NCBI GenBank assembly: GCA_002707185.1
Contig: PAMF01000020.1
Coordinates: forward strand, 5,499-22,182
Direction of reading: 5' to 3'
Length of the DNA: 16,684 nt
From: Chloroflexota bacterium
Lineage (GTDB): Bacteria; Chloroflexota; Dehalococcoidia; UBA3495
Position numbers and translations under genes: made by a program. Each line of letters starts with the position of its first letter. Positions within the stretch are counted from its first letter, which is position 1. The notes beneath the pieces are model-generated. The model was not told where the DNA came from and made no database searches. It saw only the letters and a program-made list of their open reading frames with translations. Positions 1-7,301 of the stretch are shown piece after piece.

Positions 1-2
1 TT

Positions 3-584
3 TGTATCACAGGCGAATACCGAGTTACTGAAGAAGCCCCATGGCCCGCCCAAATACTCGACGTGCAAAAATATATTTCATGGACCAGACGTAATTCTAC
101 TAAATTGAACATCAATTCTTCTAAAATAGCAGTCGCAGGCAAGTCTGCAGGTGGACATCTGGCATTATTAGCTGCAGGTTTTTCTGCAAATCCGGATAAT
201 GTTCATGAGAAGGACGGAAACGCGGCTAATCCTACTGTTAATGCTGTTATAGGGATATCTGCCGTTTCCGATTTAGGTGAAGTCATTGGCCGTTCCGACT
301 TAGCACCCGTTTTGGGGGATAATCCCTCCTCAGAAATGCTAGACTCAGCTAACCCTATAAAAACCGTAACCGGCCAATATCCCCCTACGATACTTTTTCA
401 CGGTACATCCGATGACCGGGTTCACCATTCTATGACACTAAGAATGTACGACAGATTGGAAAGCAATGGAGTACCTACTGACCTGTATTTATATGCAGGT
501 CAAAATCATTCGTTTGACAGTGATCCAATATTCACAGAGACCATTTGTGATAGCATTGACCTCTTTTTATCCAGATATTTATAG
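3..584 (+). CDS. alpha/beta hydrolase (HSL/BD-FAE-like esterase), 5'-truncated
   Basis: This is the C-terminal 193 residues of a serine hydrolase, probably a carboxylesterase acting on small esters. The frame is open from the window edge, so the true start lies outside. The GTG at 63 is internal, because the codons before it read YRVTEEAPWPAQILD, which matches the strand and helix that normally precede the nucleophile elbow in this family. Visible features are the elbow GKSAGGHLA with the catalytic Ser, an Asp in DDRVH, and a His in AGQNHSFD that completes the triad. This order and spacing are typical of the hormone-sensitive-lipase and BD-FAE groups. The monooxygenase downstream starts 20 bases after the stop, so the two are probably co-transcribed. 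The substrate cannot be read from the sequence. Confidence 0.85.
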   Translation, partial: CITGEYRVTEEAPWPAQILDVQKYISWTRRNSTKLNINSSKIAVAGKSAGGHLALLAAGFSANPDNVHEKDGNAANPTVNAVIGISAVSDLGEVIGRSDLAPVLGDNPSSEMLDSANPIKTVTGQYPPTILFHGTSDDRVHHSMTLRMYDRLESNGVPTDLYLYAGQNHSFDSDPIFTETICDSIDLFLSRYL

Positions 585-604
585 CAACCAAGGGAAGGAG
601 ATAC

Positions 605-1774
605 ATGGCTACGACCCAATACGACATCAGCACTTACTTGGAGGAAGCTAAATCATTAGCACAAAAAGTTGCGAAAGTGAGTGACAAAATAGACCATGAT
701 AGGCAAATACCCACGGACCTGGCCGATGAAATGGCTGACAAAGGGTTTTTCCGTCTATTGTTGCCGGAATCACTGGGTGGGGCAGAGTTAAAACATCCTG
801 ATTTCCTTCAAATTCTAGAGATCTTTGCAAACGTTGATGGGAGTACAGCATGGTGTGTCAATCAAAATAACGTTTTTTCCACCAACTCGCTGCGGATGCC
901 TGAAGATATTGCAAAAGAGATATGGGGCGACCAACGCGCAGTGGTAACTAACGGTCCACCCACTTCGTTATCTCAAGCAATACCGGTAGACGGAGGATAC
1001 AAGTTAAGTGGCAGGTGGCATTTTAGTAGCGGCATGGACCACGCAACTTGGATAGCAGCTATGGCTCCTATTAGTGACGGCACCGGATCAAAAGACGCCT
1101 CCAGAGACCGTACTGGAGCACGGATCATGCTTCTACCCAAAAACCAAGTCACATTTTTGGATCTGTGGCAGGTAAATGGCTTACGTGGGACTGCTAGTTT
1201 TAGCTACGAGATCGAGGATCTTTTTGTGCCAATGGATCACACCTATGACCCTACATGGACTCCAAGGAACGTCACCGGTGTATATGCTATACCAACTACT
1301 CTTTTATTCGCCACTGGATTTTCGACTGTTGCCTTAGGTGTTGCTCGGTCAAGTCTTGACTCAGCTATATCTATAGCAGGTGAAAAAGTGCCCGGCAGAA
1401 GCAGTAGCCTGCTCCAAAGCCAACCCTCTACTCACCGGGTTATAGGAGAAGCAGAAGCCATGTGGAAAGCCTCTAAAGCTTTCTTGGGACAAAGTGCTTC
1501 TGCGGTGTGGGAAAGCGCTTATAAAAAGCAATCTCTAACCACCGAGGAACGCATAAACCTAAGATTAGCGACTACTCATGGAATACGCATGGCAGCTCAA
1601 ATAGTTGATATGACATATAACCTTTGTGGTACAGATGCAATATTCGAACGAAATCCCATACAACGGAAATTCCAAGACGTTCATGTTATGACTCAGCATA
1701 CACAAGGCCGTTTTAGCAATTACGAAACCGCCGGCCAGTTCTTTTTAGGATTGGAACCATCAGGGAATTTCTAG
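605..1774 (+). CDS. acyl-CoA-dehydrogenase-fold flavin-dependent monooxygenase (HsaA/DszC/IacA-like)
   Basis: A 389-residue flavoprotein of the acyl-CoA dehydrogenase superfamily, closer to the oxygenase branch (group D) than to true dehydrogenases. The N-terminal helical domain has RLLLPESLGGAEL near residues 50-62. The beta domain has GRWHFSSGMDHATW near 136-149, which resembles the GRW-F-SSG-DH motif of HsaA- and DszC-type enzymes. GLRGTASFSYEIEDLFVP near 192-209 is the usual GMRGTGS...V.D.FVP motif. Such enzymes use reduced flavin from a separate reductase to hydroxylate or S-oxidise a substrate, and the NAD(P)H:FMN reductase at 2252-2827 is a possible partner. The start is an ATG preceded by a strong AAGGGAAGGAG ribosome binding site. 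It probably forms an operon with the upstream hydrolase. A genuine acyl-CoA dehydrogenase is the alternative, but no clear catalytic Glu region is evident. Confidence 0.8.
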   Translation: MATTQYDISTYLEEAKSLAQKVAKVSDKIDHDRQIPTDLADEMADKGFFRLLLPESLGGAELKHPDFLQILEIFANVDGSTAWCVNQNNVFSTNSLRMPEDIAKEIWGDQRAVVTNGPPTSLSQAIPVDGGYKLSGRWHFSSGMDHATWIAAMAPISDGTGSKDASRDRTGARIMLLPKNQVTFLDLWQVNGLRGTASFSYEIEDLFVPMDHTYDPTWTPRNVTGVYAIPTTLLFATGFSTVALGVARSSLDSAISIAGEKVPGRSSSLLQSQPSTHRVIGEAEAMWKASKAFLGQSASAVWESAYKKQSLTTEERINLRLATTHGIRMAAQIVDMTYNLCGTDAIFERNPIQRKFQDVHVMTQHTQGRFSNYETAGQFFLGLEPSGNF

Positions 1775-1834
1775 TGAATATACGATATCCCAGGTGTAAA
1801 CCTGCGGCATCACAAAACAGGGATGTAACTAGTT

Positions 1835-2206
1835 ATGACAAATGCTAAATCAGGTTTGATAATATTGGTAGCTCAAGATTTATTCTTCTTAGGCAGGATA
1901 GATTCCTTGGCTTCCCCGTTAGGATTTGAAGTTAATCGTGCCAGCACCAAACACGATTTCGTACAACAAATCAGTTCTACTCATCCGGAATTAATATTAG
2001 TAGATCTGGAATGTGAAGAATCTTTATGGACCGGTGCGTTAGAACACATTAAACAGATTGATTTCGACAATCCCGTTATATCCTACGGCCCACATGAAGA
2101 CCTAGACAAGTTCAAAAAGGCAGAAGCTCTCGGGTCTAATATGGCTCTGAGTAAGGGGCAATTCACTCGCGATTTGCCTAAGATCCTAAGCGAATTGAAG
2201 TCTTAA
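1835..2206 (+). CDS. stand-alone receiver-like (CheY-fold) protein, atypical acidic pocket
   Basis: A 123-residue single-domain protein with the alternating beta/alpha pattern of a response-regulator receiver and no output domain. Strand 1 is followed by VAQDLFF, so the usual pair of acidic residues is replaced by Gln14-Asp15. This resembles a group of receiver-like proteins with a V..DLFF..KI signature. The phosphoacceptor position is Asp57 in LILVDLE. VISYGPH (81-87) sits where the switch Thr/Ser strand is expected, and Lys107 in ALSKGQF is at the conserved Lys position. No histidine kinase is encoded nearby, so it may be a pseudo-receiver or be phosphorylated by a distant kinase. The ribosome binding site is weak (CAGGG about 12 bases upstream). 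It lies 60 bases after the monooxygenase and converges with the minus-strand operon. Its role is unknown. Confidence 0.65.
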   Translation: MTNAKSGLIILVAQDLFFLGRIDSLASPLGFEVNRASTKHDFVQQISSTHPELILVDLECEESLWTGALEHIKQIDFDNPVISYGPHEDLDKFKKAEALGSNMALSKGQFTRDLPKILSELKS

Positions 2207-2251
2207 AATACGACTATAAAGAGCTACTGCAGGTCCTATTAAAACCAATAC

Positions 2252-2827
2252 CTAACTAGCTAATGGTTTAGGTCCTTGTGCGATCTCATCACCCGTTAGC
2301 AGGTTATTCATACCATTAACTGAAGAGGCCAATGATTCCAATTGTGCCATCACCGTTGGTTCAGAAAGTTTGCCATCTGAGAAATGACTAGACTTCAAAT
2401 AAACTAGTCCAGGGATGGTTTGAGCTCCAAACCAAGCTAAAACAGGCCGTAATTGTGTATCAACAGACAAATAGTGATGGTCAGTAGCACCCATGGCTAT
2501 CAATCCACATGCCTTTCCTAAAAAACCCTCGACAGGAACCAAATCAAAAAGGTTTTTTAAAGCACCGGTGAATGTCGCTCGAAAAACGGGCGTTGCTATC
2601 AGAAACATATCCGCCGACAAAATCCTAGCAACAACATGCTCGGTGTCATCTTGATAATCTGCCAATTCCCTCCCGTCGGCAAAGGACACCTTGAAATCAC
2701 CTAGATGCATAAGGTCTGTTGTGAGGGCATTATCGTGCTCCGCTGCATGATTCAACGCGTACTCCAGAGCATGATATAGTCTGCCCGGGTAAGTCACTGA
2801 ACCGTGGATGCCAAGTAAAGTTGCCAA
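2252..2827 (-). CDS. NAD(P)H-dependent FMN reductase (SsuE/MsuE-like flavodoxin fold)
   Basis: A 191-residue flavodoxin-fold reductase. IHGSVTYPGR (7-16) is the phosphate-binding GS.....R loop. The segment FLIATPVFRATFTGALKNLFDLV (75-97) is the ATP.Y..S..G.LKN..D motif of the SsuE, MsuE and NADPH-dependent FMN reductase group, and the length is typical. It would reduce FMN with NAD(P)H and pass FMNH2 to a partner oxygenase. It is the last gene of a minus-strand operon. Its start is TTG, one base after the TGA stop of the NtaA-like oxygenase gene, which suggests translational coupling and a functional pair. No ATG or GTG exists in frame between that overlap and the conserved strand 1, so TTG is the best start. 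The Shine-Dalgarno sequence is weak, in keeping with coupling. Confidence 0.85.
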   Translation of the reverse strand: MATLLGIHGSVTYPGRLYHALEYALNHAAEHDNALTTDLMHLGDFKVSFADGRELADYQDDTEHVVARILSADMFLIATPVFRATFTGALKNLFDLVPVEGFLGKACGLIAMGATDHHYLSVDTQLRPVLAWFGAQTIPGLVYLKSSHFSDGKLSEPTVMAQLESLASSVNGMNNLLTGDEIAQGPKPLAS

Positions 2828-2828
2828 A

Positions 2829-4181
2829 TCAATTCTCGACTGAAGATTTAGGGCTTTTATTATTTAGTTCTACAAAATTGTTCCTTGGGACCTCCAAGCC
2901 TAGATTACCATGTAACGTATTTGACTCATAATCTGCTCGGAATAAATTTCTTTCTTTCAAAATGGGAAGAACATGATCAACGAATTCATTGAATCCATCC
3001 GGTAGAACCGAATTATTCATCATAAATCCGTCCGCAGCTCCGGCTTCAAACCATTCTTGCATGGAGTCAGCTATATGAGAGGGAGTGCCCAAGAAGGGTG
3101 GTCTGGGAGTAGTAGACCTGATGGCCATCTGCCTTAGTGTTAAGTTTTCGTCTTTTGCTAATTGTTTTATCCTGTCAGTAGCACTTTCCCAACCGTTGCG
3201 GCCATAGTTTCCGAGTTCTGGAAAAGGATCATCTAGTTCGTATTTAGAAAAATCCAAATCGTTGAAATATCTCCCCAGGTAATTTAAAGCATCTTCAATT
3301 ACCACTAGGTTAGCGATTTGTTGATATTTCTCTTCCGCCTCACTGATGGTATTTCCTACTATCGGAGCAAAACCTGGAAGGATCAGGATATCATTTGGGT
3401 CTCGTCCATGGGATTTCGCTCTACCTTTGACATCTTCATAAAAATTCGCAGCATCTTCTATGGTCGCCTGACCAGTGAACACTGCGTCAGCATGGAGGGA
3501 TGCAAATTCCTTGCCGGCCTCGGAGGATCCGGCCTGTATTAAAATTGGCCTTCCCTGGGGGGACCTGGAGATGTTTAACGGACCCTGAACTGAATAAAAC
3601 TGTCCAGAATGATTTAGCTTATGCATTTTGCCAGGTTCAAAAAATTTTCCAGACCCCTTTTCTCTTACAAAAGCATCATCTTCCCAAGAATCCCATAACC
3701 CTTTGGTGACGTCGACAAATTCGTGCGCCATTTTATACCGTAAATCATGTTCTGGATGGTCTGCCCTACTATAATTTAGGGCCGAACCTTCGAGAGGAGA
3801 TGTAACAATATTCCAACCAGCTCTTCCACCACTGAGGTGATCAATGGATGCAAATTGTCTCGCAACCGTGAAAGGATCACTGTAGGTGGTAGATAGAGTC
3901 GCAGCCAGACCAATATGGCTAGTTTCCATTGCCAAAGCAGCCAGTAACGTCAGGGGCTCGAAACGGTTAAGAAAATTGGGGTGAGATTTTTCACTGATAT
4001 ATAGGCCGTCCCCAAAAAACACAAAATCTAATTTGGCAGCCTCCGCCTTCTTAGTTAAAGCTTTATAATACTCTAGGTTGATCGCTCCATCAGAGACCGC
4101 ATTAGGGTGTCGCCATGAAGCCATGTTGCTACCCGTCCCTGCTAAAAACGCACCTATATGCAATTGAGTTCGGCTACCCAT
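2829..4181 (-). CDS. NtaA/SnaA/SoxA/DszA-family FMN-dependent monooxygenase
   Basis: A 450-residue LLM-superfamily flavin monooxygenase of the nitrilotriacetate monooxygenase component A type. Family hallmarks are IGAFLAG and the SWRHP region (9-26), DFVFFGDGLY (52-61), FEPLTLLAALAMET..IGLAAT (74-95), and especially SIDHLSGGRAGWNIVTS (112-128). Length matches the family. Members use FMNH2 and O2 to cleave C-N or C-S bonds or to oxidise sulfur compounds (nitrilotriacetate, EDTA, dibenzothiophene sulfone, pristinamycin). The substrate here cannot be told. It lies between another LLM gene (68 bases upstream) and an FMN reductase one base downstream, giving a complete two-component system. The ATG start is supported by a family-like N-terminus, although the preceding GGCGGTGG is not a clear ribosome binding site. 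Confidence 0.92.
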   Translation of the reverse strand: MGSRTQLHIGAFLAGTGSNMASWRHPNAVSDGAINLEYYKALTKKAEAAKLDFVFFGDGLYISEKSHPNFLNRFEPLTLLAALAMETSHIGLAATLSTTYSDPFTVARQFASIDHLSGGRAGWNIVTSPLEGSALNYSRADHPEHDLRYKMAHEFVDVTKGLWDSWEDDAFVREKGSGKFFEPGKMHKLNHSGQFYSVQGPLNISRSPQGRPILIQAGSSEAGKEFASLHADAVFTGQATIEDAANFYEDVKGRAKSHGRDPNDILILPGFAPIVGNTISEAEEKYQQIANLVVIEDALNYLGRYFNDLDFSKYELDDPFPELGNYGRNGWESATDRIKQLAKDENLTLRQMAIRSTTPRPPFLGTPSHIADSMQEWFEAGAADGFMMNNSVLPDGFNEFVDHVLPILKERNLFRADYESNTLHGNLGLEVPRNNFVELNNKSPKSSVEN

Positions 4182-4248
4182 CTTAAACCACCGCCATAGA
4201 ATGATATCTCTTTCCCAAAGTCCATAGCTAGAATTGGATTTAGGTTAC

Positions 4249-5244
4249 TTAATTAAACACCTCTGCCAGCAACCTGTATGACCTTAATCGTTTAGGGAAA
4301 TCCCCAATGGCTGTGACTATAACGAACTCATGAACATCGTAGTGATGACTGATATCGTTAAGTTTCTGTTCAATCGTCTTCTTGGATCCATGGAGAACAG
4401 CAGGAGGCTGAACCGTTACTGTGTATTCCACGTCAACCTGTCTCCCAAATTCATGAGCTGCTTCCTCAGATCTCACTGTAAAAGATCTCCCGTCTTTCAG
4501 TTCTATTCGGACTACCTTAATATCCGCCGCCAATAGAGCTGCTTCTTTTTCAGTATCTGCTACAACTACAGGTAATGCTAACATGACCTGGGGATGAATA
4601 TTGGACGACGATTTGAACGTCCTCCTATATTTTCCCACGGATTCCGACATCACCTTTTCGTCGTTATTTAGGAATAAGGCAAACACATATGGCAAACTTA
4701 AGGCAGCAGCCAATCCAGCACTATTAGCGGTTGTACCAAGCATAAATATATCAGCAGGACTAGGAGGCAAAGGGCTAGCCTTTAAGCCATATAAGTTGCT
4801 ATCTGGAGATAAATTATCGTGGAGGAATTGGCCGAGTTGAACCACCTTTTGACTCAACGAATCCCGACTAATCGAAGGTTCTTGTTGAAGTGCGCTAGTA
4901 GATTTTGGAAGCCCACCAGGCCCACCACCAATTCCGAGATCGACTCTACCTGGTGCCAACGTAGCTAGAACATTAAAATTTTCCGCTACTTTATACGGAC
5001 TATAATGCTGGAGCATAACGCCGCCGGAACCCACTTTGATGGTTGATGTTTTAGCTAATATATGGGAGATTAAAACTTCGGGAGACGAACTCATTACGCT
5101 ATTAGATCCGTGATGTTCTGCCACCCAGAATCTATGGTAACCCCATTCCTCCGCCATTTGAGCGAGATGGATAGTATTCTTTAAAGCGGCAGAGCTGGTT
5201 TCGTTTCCGTTAGCTGGACTTTGATCCAAAACACTTAGTCTCAA
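4249..5244 (-). CDS. LLM-class flavin-dependent oxidoreductase, MsnO8/YhbW-like
   Basis: A 331-residue luciferase-like TIM-barrel oxidoreductase. The N-terminus RLSVLDQSPA is diagnostic of the MsnO8/YhbW branch. YHRFWVAEHHG (36-46) is the typical W.AEHH motif, and LAPGRVDLGIGGGPGG (96-111) is the GR..LG.G.. flavin/phosphate segment. The C-terminal motif near EFVIVTAIG is also family-like. It would use FMNH2 and O2, or act as a flavin reductase-coupled oxidoreductase; the substrate is unknown. The start is TTG. An in-frame TAA lies directly before it, so no earlier start is possible, and the N-terminus agrees with the family. It is the first confident gene of a minus-strand operon with the NtaA-like oxygenase and FMN reductase. 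Its TTG overlaps the stop of a short upstream open frame (TTGA). Confidence 0.88.
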   Translation of the reverse strand: MRLSVLDQSPANGNETSSAALKNTIHLAQMAEEWGYHRFWVAEHHGSNSVMSSSPEVLISHILAKTSTIKVGSGGVMLQHYSPYKVAENFNVLATLAPGRVDLGIGGGPGGLPKSTSALQQEPSISRDSLSQKVVQLGQFLHDNLSPDSNLYGLKASPLPPSPADIFMLGTTANSAGLAAALSLPYVFALFLNNDEKVMSESVGKYRRTFKSSSNIHPQVMLALPVVVADTEKEAALLAADIKVVRIELKDGRSFTVRSEEAAHEFGRQVDVEYTVTVQPPAVLHGSKKTIEQKLNDISHHYDVHEFVIVTAIGDFPKRLRSYRLLAEVFN

Positions 5245-5423
5245 TTAGTCATATCCCACAAGAATTCTAAAAGGGTATCCATGCAAATTATTGGAACATC
5301 TAGTGGATTATACACCCACCGGTCCGCCCAGACATCGGATGGATCTCTGTCTTCCTTGACCCTGAGAAATCGACCTGCTAGGCTTCGAAAGTCGACAGAC
5401 TCATAATCTATTGGATACGAGAT
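5241..5423 (-). other. 60-codon open frame without a standard start, coupled to the LLM gene
   Basis: Reading leftward from 5423 there is a 60-codon open frame ending in TGA, and that TGA overlaps the TTG start of the LLM gene (TTGA). The deduced peptide is acidic and Trp-rich, with segments such as RFLRVKEDRDPSDVWADRW and DTLLEFLWDM that look protein-like. An in-frame TAA lies immediately before it, and there is no ATG, GTG or TTG in the first half. The only late candidates are a GTG near 5315 and ATG codons near the end. It may be a small coupled gene with an ATC/ATA-type start, the remnant of a longer gene, or a chance open frame. No function is recognised. Confidence 0.3.
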
Positions 5424-5426
5424 TTA

Positions 5427-5900
5427 ATGCGAATTGGGGTTATATCTGACACACATGGCTACATGGACCCAAGAGCGCTGCTCTTATTACAAGAAGTTGA
5501 ACACATTATTCACGCAGGTGATATCGGCGATTACACAATAATATCCGAACTAGAACAGATTGCCCCCGTCACAAAAGTCAGGGGGAACGTTGATCGAGAA
5601 GGACAGTCGTCCCGCTGCCCAGATGTCGAAATTTTAGAACTGGCTGGGTTCAAAATATACCTGACACATGAGCTCAAACCACCAAAGACTATACAAGATC
5701 CGATATTGCATAATTTGCAGTCAGAAGATTTCAAAATAGTTATTTATGGACACAGTCATATTGCTTATCAAAAAACGTGGAACGACATTCTATTCTTTAA
5801 TCCTGGTGCAGCCGGTAAAAGAAGATTCAAAGTAATCCCATCTATCGGTTTATTACTCCTACAAGACTCTATTGTCGAATCAGAAATAGTCACTCTATAA
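5427..5900 (+). CDS. YfcE/MJ0936-type metallophosphoesterase
   Basis: A 157-residue calcineurin-like phosphoesterase, full length for the YfcE/MJ0936 family of small phosphodiesterases. All five metal motifs are visible: DTHG (Asp8, His10), HAGDIGD (Asp32), RGNVD (Asn54), THE (His81) and GHSH (His109, His111). The protein should bind two divalent metals in the cytoplasm and hydrolyse a phosphodiester or phosphomonoester; the natural substrate of this family is usually unknown. The start ATG gives the family-typical MRIGVISDTHG, and the ribosome binding site is weak. The nitroreductase gene follows after 40 bases, probably in one transcript. The minus-strand LLM operon is divergent from it. 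Confidence 0.92.
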   Translation: MRIGVISDTHGYMDPRALLLLQEVEHIIHAGDIGDYTIISELEQIAPVTKVRGNVDREGQSSRCPDVEILELAGFKIYLTHELKPPKTIQDPILHNLQSEDFKIVIYGHSHIAYQKTWNDILFFNPGAAGKRRFKVIPSIGLLLLQDSIVESEIVTL

Positions 5901-5940
5901 ATATAGTTTGATTATCTTAATCAATTAAAGGAGAAATCAT

Positions 5941-6450
5941 ATGGAAATTTTCGAATGTATCAGGAGACGTCGAACAATCAGAGAATATAAAAAGGATCCG
6001 ATCCCGGAAGATGTTTTGGAGAAAATATTGCAAGCAGGCAGGTGGTCGCCGAGTTCAAGCAATTCCCAACCCTGGCATTTCGTAGTCGTTAAAGACCCAA
6101 ATACCCTGTCAGAACTCGGGAGAATCGCTACACAGGGTCCTTTCATCAGCGATGCGGCGCTGGCAATTGTAATTGTGATGGAAAATGCTCCCAGACCACA
6201 ATTAGATGCCGGTAGAGCTATCCAACAGATGGAACTAGTAGCATGGGCAGAAGGGCTAGGCACATGCTTTGTGGGAGTCCGAATAGAAGAACAACAAATA
6301 GAAGTAAAAGAACTTCTCAATATCCCATCAGACCTAGAATTGATAACAATAATGCCTTATGGATACAGACCAACCTCCATCAGCCGAGTGGGTACTCCGC
6401 GAAAAGATTTAGCAGAGATGGTTCATCGCGAAAAATTTGGGGCTCACTAG
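5941..6450 (+). CDS. nitroreductase-family flavoprotein
   Basis: A 169-residue FMN-dependent oxidoreductase of the nitroreductase superfamily. The N-terminal FECIRRRRTIREYKKDPIPEDVLEKIL region carries the RRS-R.Y conserved basic patch for FMN phosphate. AGRWSPSSSNSQPWHFVVV (32-50) is the canonical A..APS..N.QPW motif, and AEGLGTCFVGV (104-114) is the G.G......G flavin/dimer motif. Members use NAD(P)H to reduce nitro groups, quinones, enones or iodotyrosine-like substrates; the substrate here cannot be assigned. An AAAGGAG ribosome binding site sits 7 bases before the ATG. It follows the phosphoesterase by 40 bases and converges with the methyltransferase gene, with only 20 bases between stop codons. 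Confidence 0.92.
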   Translation: MEIFECIRRRRTIREYKKDPIPEDVLEKILQAGRWSPSSSNSQPWHFVVVKDPNTLSELGRIATQGPFISDAALAIVIVMENAPRPQLDAGRAIQQMELVAWAEGLGTCFVGVRIEEQQIEVKELLNIPSDLELITIMPYGYRPTSISRVGTPRKDLAEMVHREKFGAH

Positions 6451-6470
6451 AAAACACATTTCACCCAGGC

Positions 6471-7223
6471 CTATAGTTTGTTCGTTACCATATACAGCCA
6501 CGAAGATCCTGCGCCAAATGGTTCGAGATCCAGAGACCCGAAAGCCTTATGGCTGCCAAATCCGGCTGAGTACAACAATTCAGAAATCTCCTTAAATGTG
6601 TACAATCGAAGCGATAAATGTTTAGTTTCCACGACCCCGTCTCGGACGAATGTCCAATCCGATTCAACACGGCTGCTTACGTAATCAAATTGCCTTTCCT
6701 CTAAGACAATCAAGTCACCGAATCGCCACCATTCTTTATCTTGAGACTCTATCTCAGGCACTCTGGTCTCGACTAGTGGAGTATCTAATATGAATGGAGC
6801 ACCTGGTTTTAATGATTGGGCAATAGTTTTCAAAAACTCAGCATTAGACTCATCATCAAAGTACCCAAAGCTATTCCACCAGCAAAAAGCTCCATCGTAC
6901 TTATTAGGCAACTGGATATAACGCATATCCTGGCATATCCAGTTGATAACCCCTGGTGACTCGGGTGTTGAACAGGACGCGTAGTCTATTAGAGATGACA
7001 CAAAATCTAGGCCCGTCATATTATATCCACGGGTGGATAAGACAGACGACAACCGTCCCCCTCCGCAGGGAACATCTAAAACGGTCGAGTGAGGCCCCAG
7101 AGAAAGTATGGACTCTATGAAATCCGCTTCCAACTCGGTTTGAAGGGCATCCCTTGAGTTTTTAACAAACTCAAGGCACAGTCCCGAAAAAAATTCTGGC
7201 CACCAATCCACTTCGGGCATCAT
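6471..7223 (-). CDS. class I SAM-dependent methyltransferase
   Basis: A 250-residue Rossmann-fold methyltransferase. Motif I is TVLDVPCGGGRLS (47-59). The acidic residue ending strand 2 is in MTGLDF (69-74). ICQDMRYIQLP supplies the Asp at strand 3, and GAFCWWNSFGYFDD is motif IV with aromatic residues. PFILDT follows as strand 5. The N-terminal VDWWPEFFSGLCLEF is seen in a group of methyltransferase type-11/25 proteins of unknown substrate. The gene begins with two consecutive ATG codons preceded by ATCAGG; the second ATG (7220) is equally possible. The aminotransferase gene lies 78 bases upstream on the same strand, so joint transcription is possible. The methyl acceptor is unknown. Confidence 0.87.
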   Translation of the reverse strand: MMPEVDWWPEFFSGLCLEFVKNSRDALQTELEADFIESILSLGPHSTVLDVPCGGGRLSSVLSTRGYNMTGLDFVSSLIDYASCSTPESPGVINWICQDMRYIQLPNKYDGAFCWWNSFGYFDDESNAEFLKTIAQSLKPGAPFILDTPLVETRVPEIESQDKEWWRFGDLIVLEERQFDYVSSRVESDWTFVRDGVVETKHLSLRLYTFKEISELLYSAGFGSHKAFGSLDLEPFGAGSSWLYMVTNKL

Positions 7224-7301
7224 CCTGATAGCCTAAACTGTCCAGATGTCACTAAAATCCTTTCACAAATGGAGATATAGTAGAAAATTATTTCGATATT
7301 T

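Noticed and set aside
2242..2269. Inverted repeat AAACCA/TGGTTT between converging genes, as a terminator
   Set aside because: A six-base AT-rich stem with a 16-base loop and no T-run; part of it lies inside the reductase coding sequence.
5937..6320. 127-codon minus-strand ORF
   Set aside because: It is antisense to the nitroreductase gene, which has full motifs and a strong ribosome binding site.
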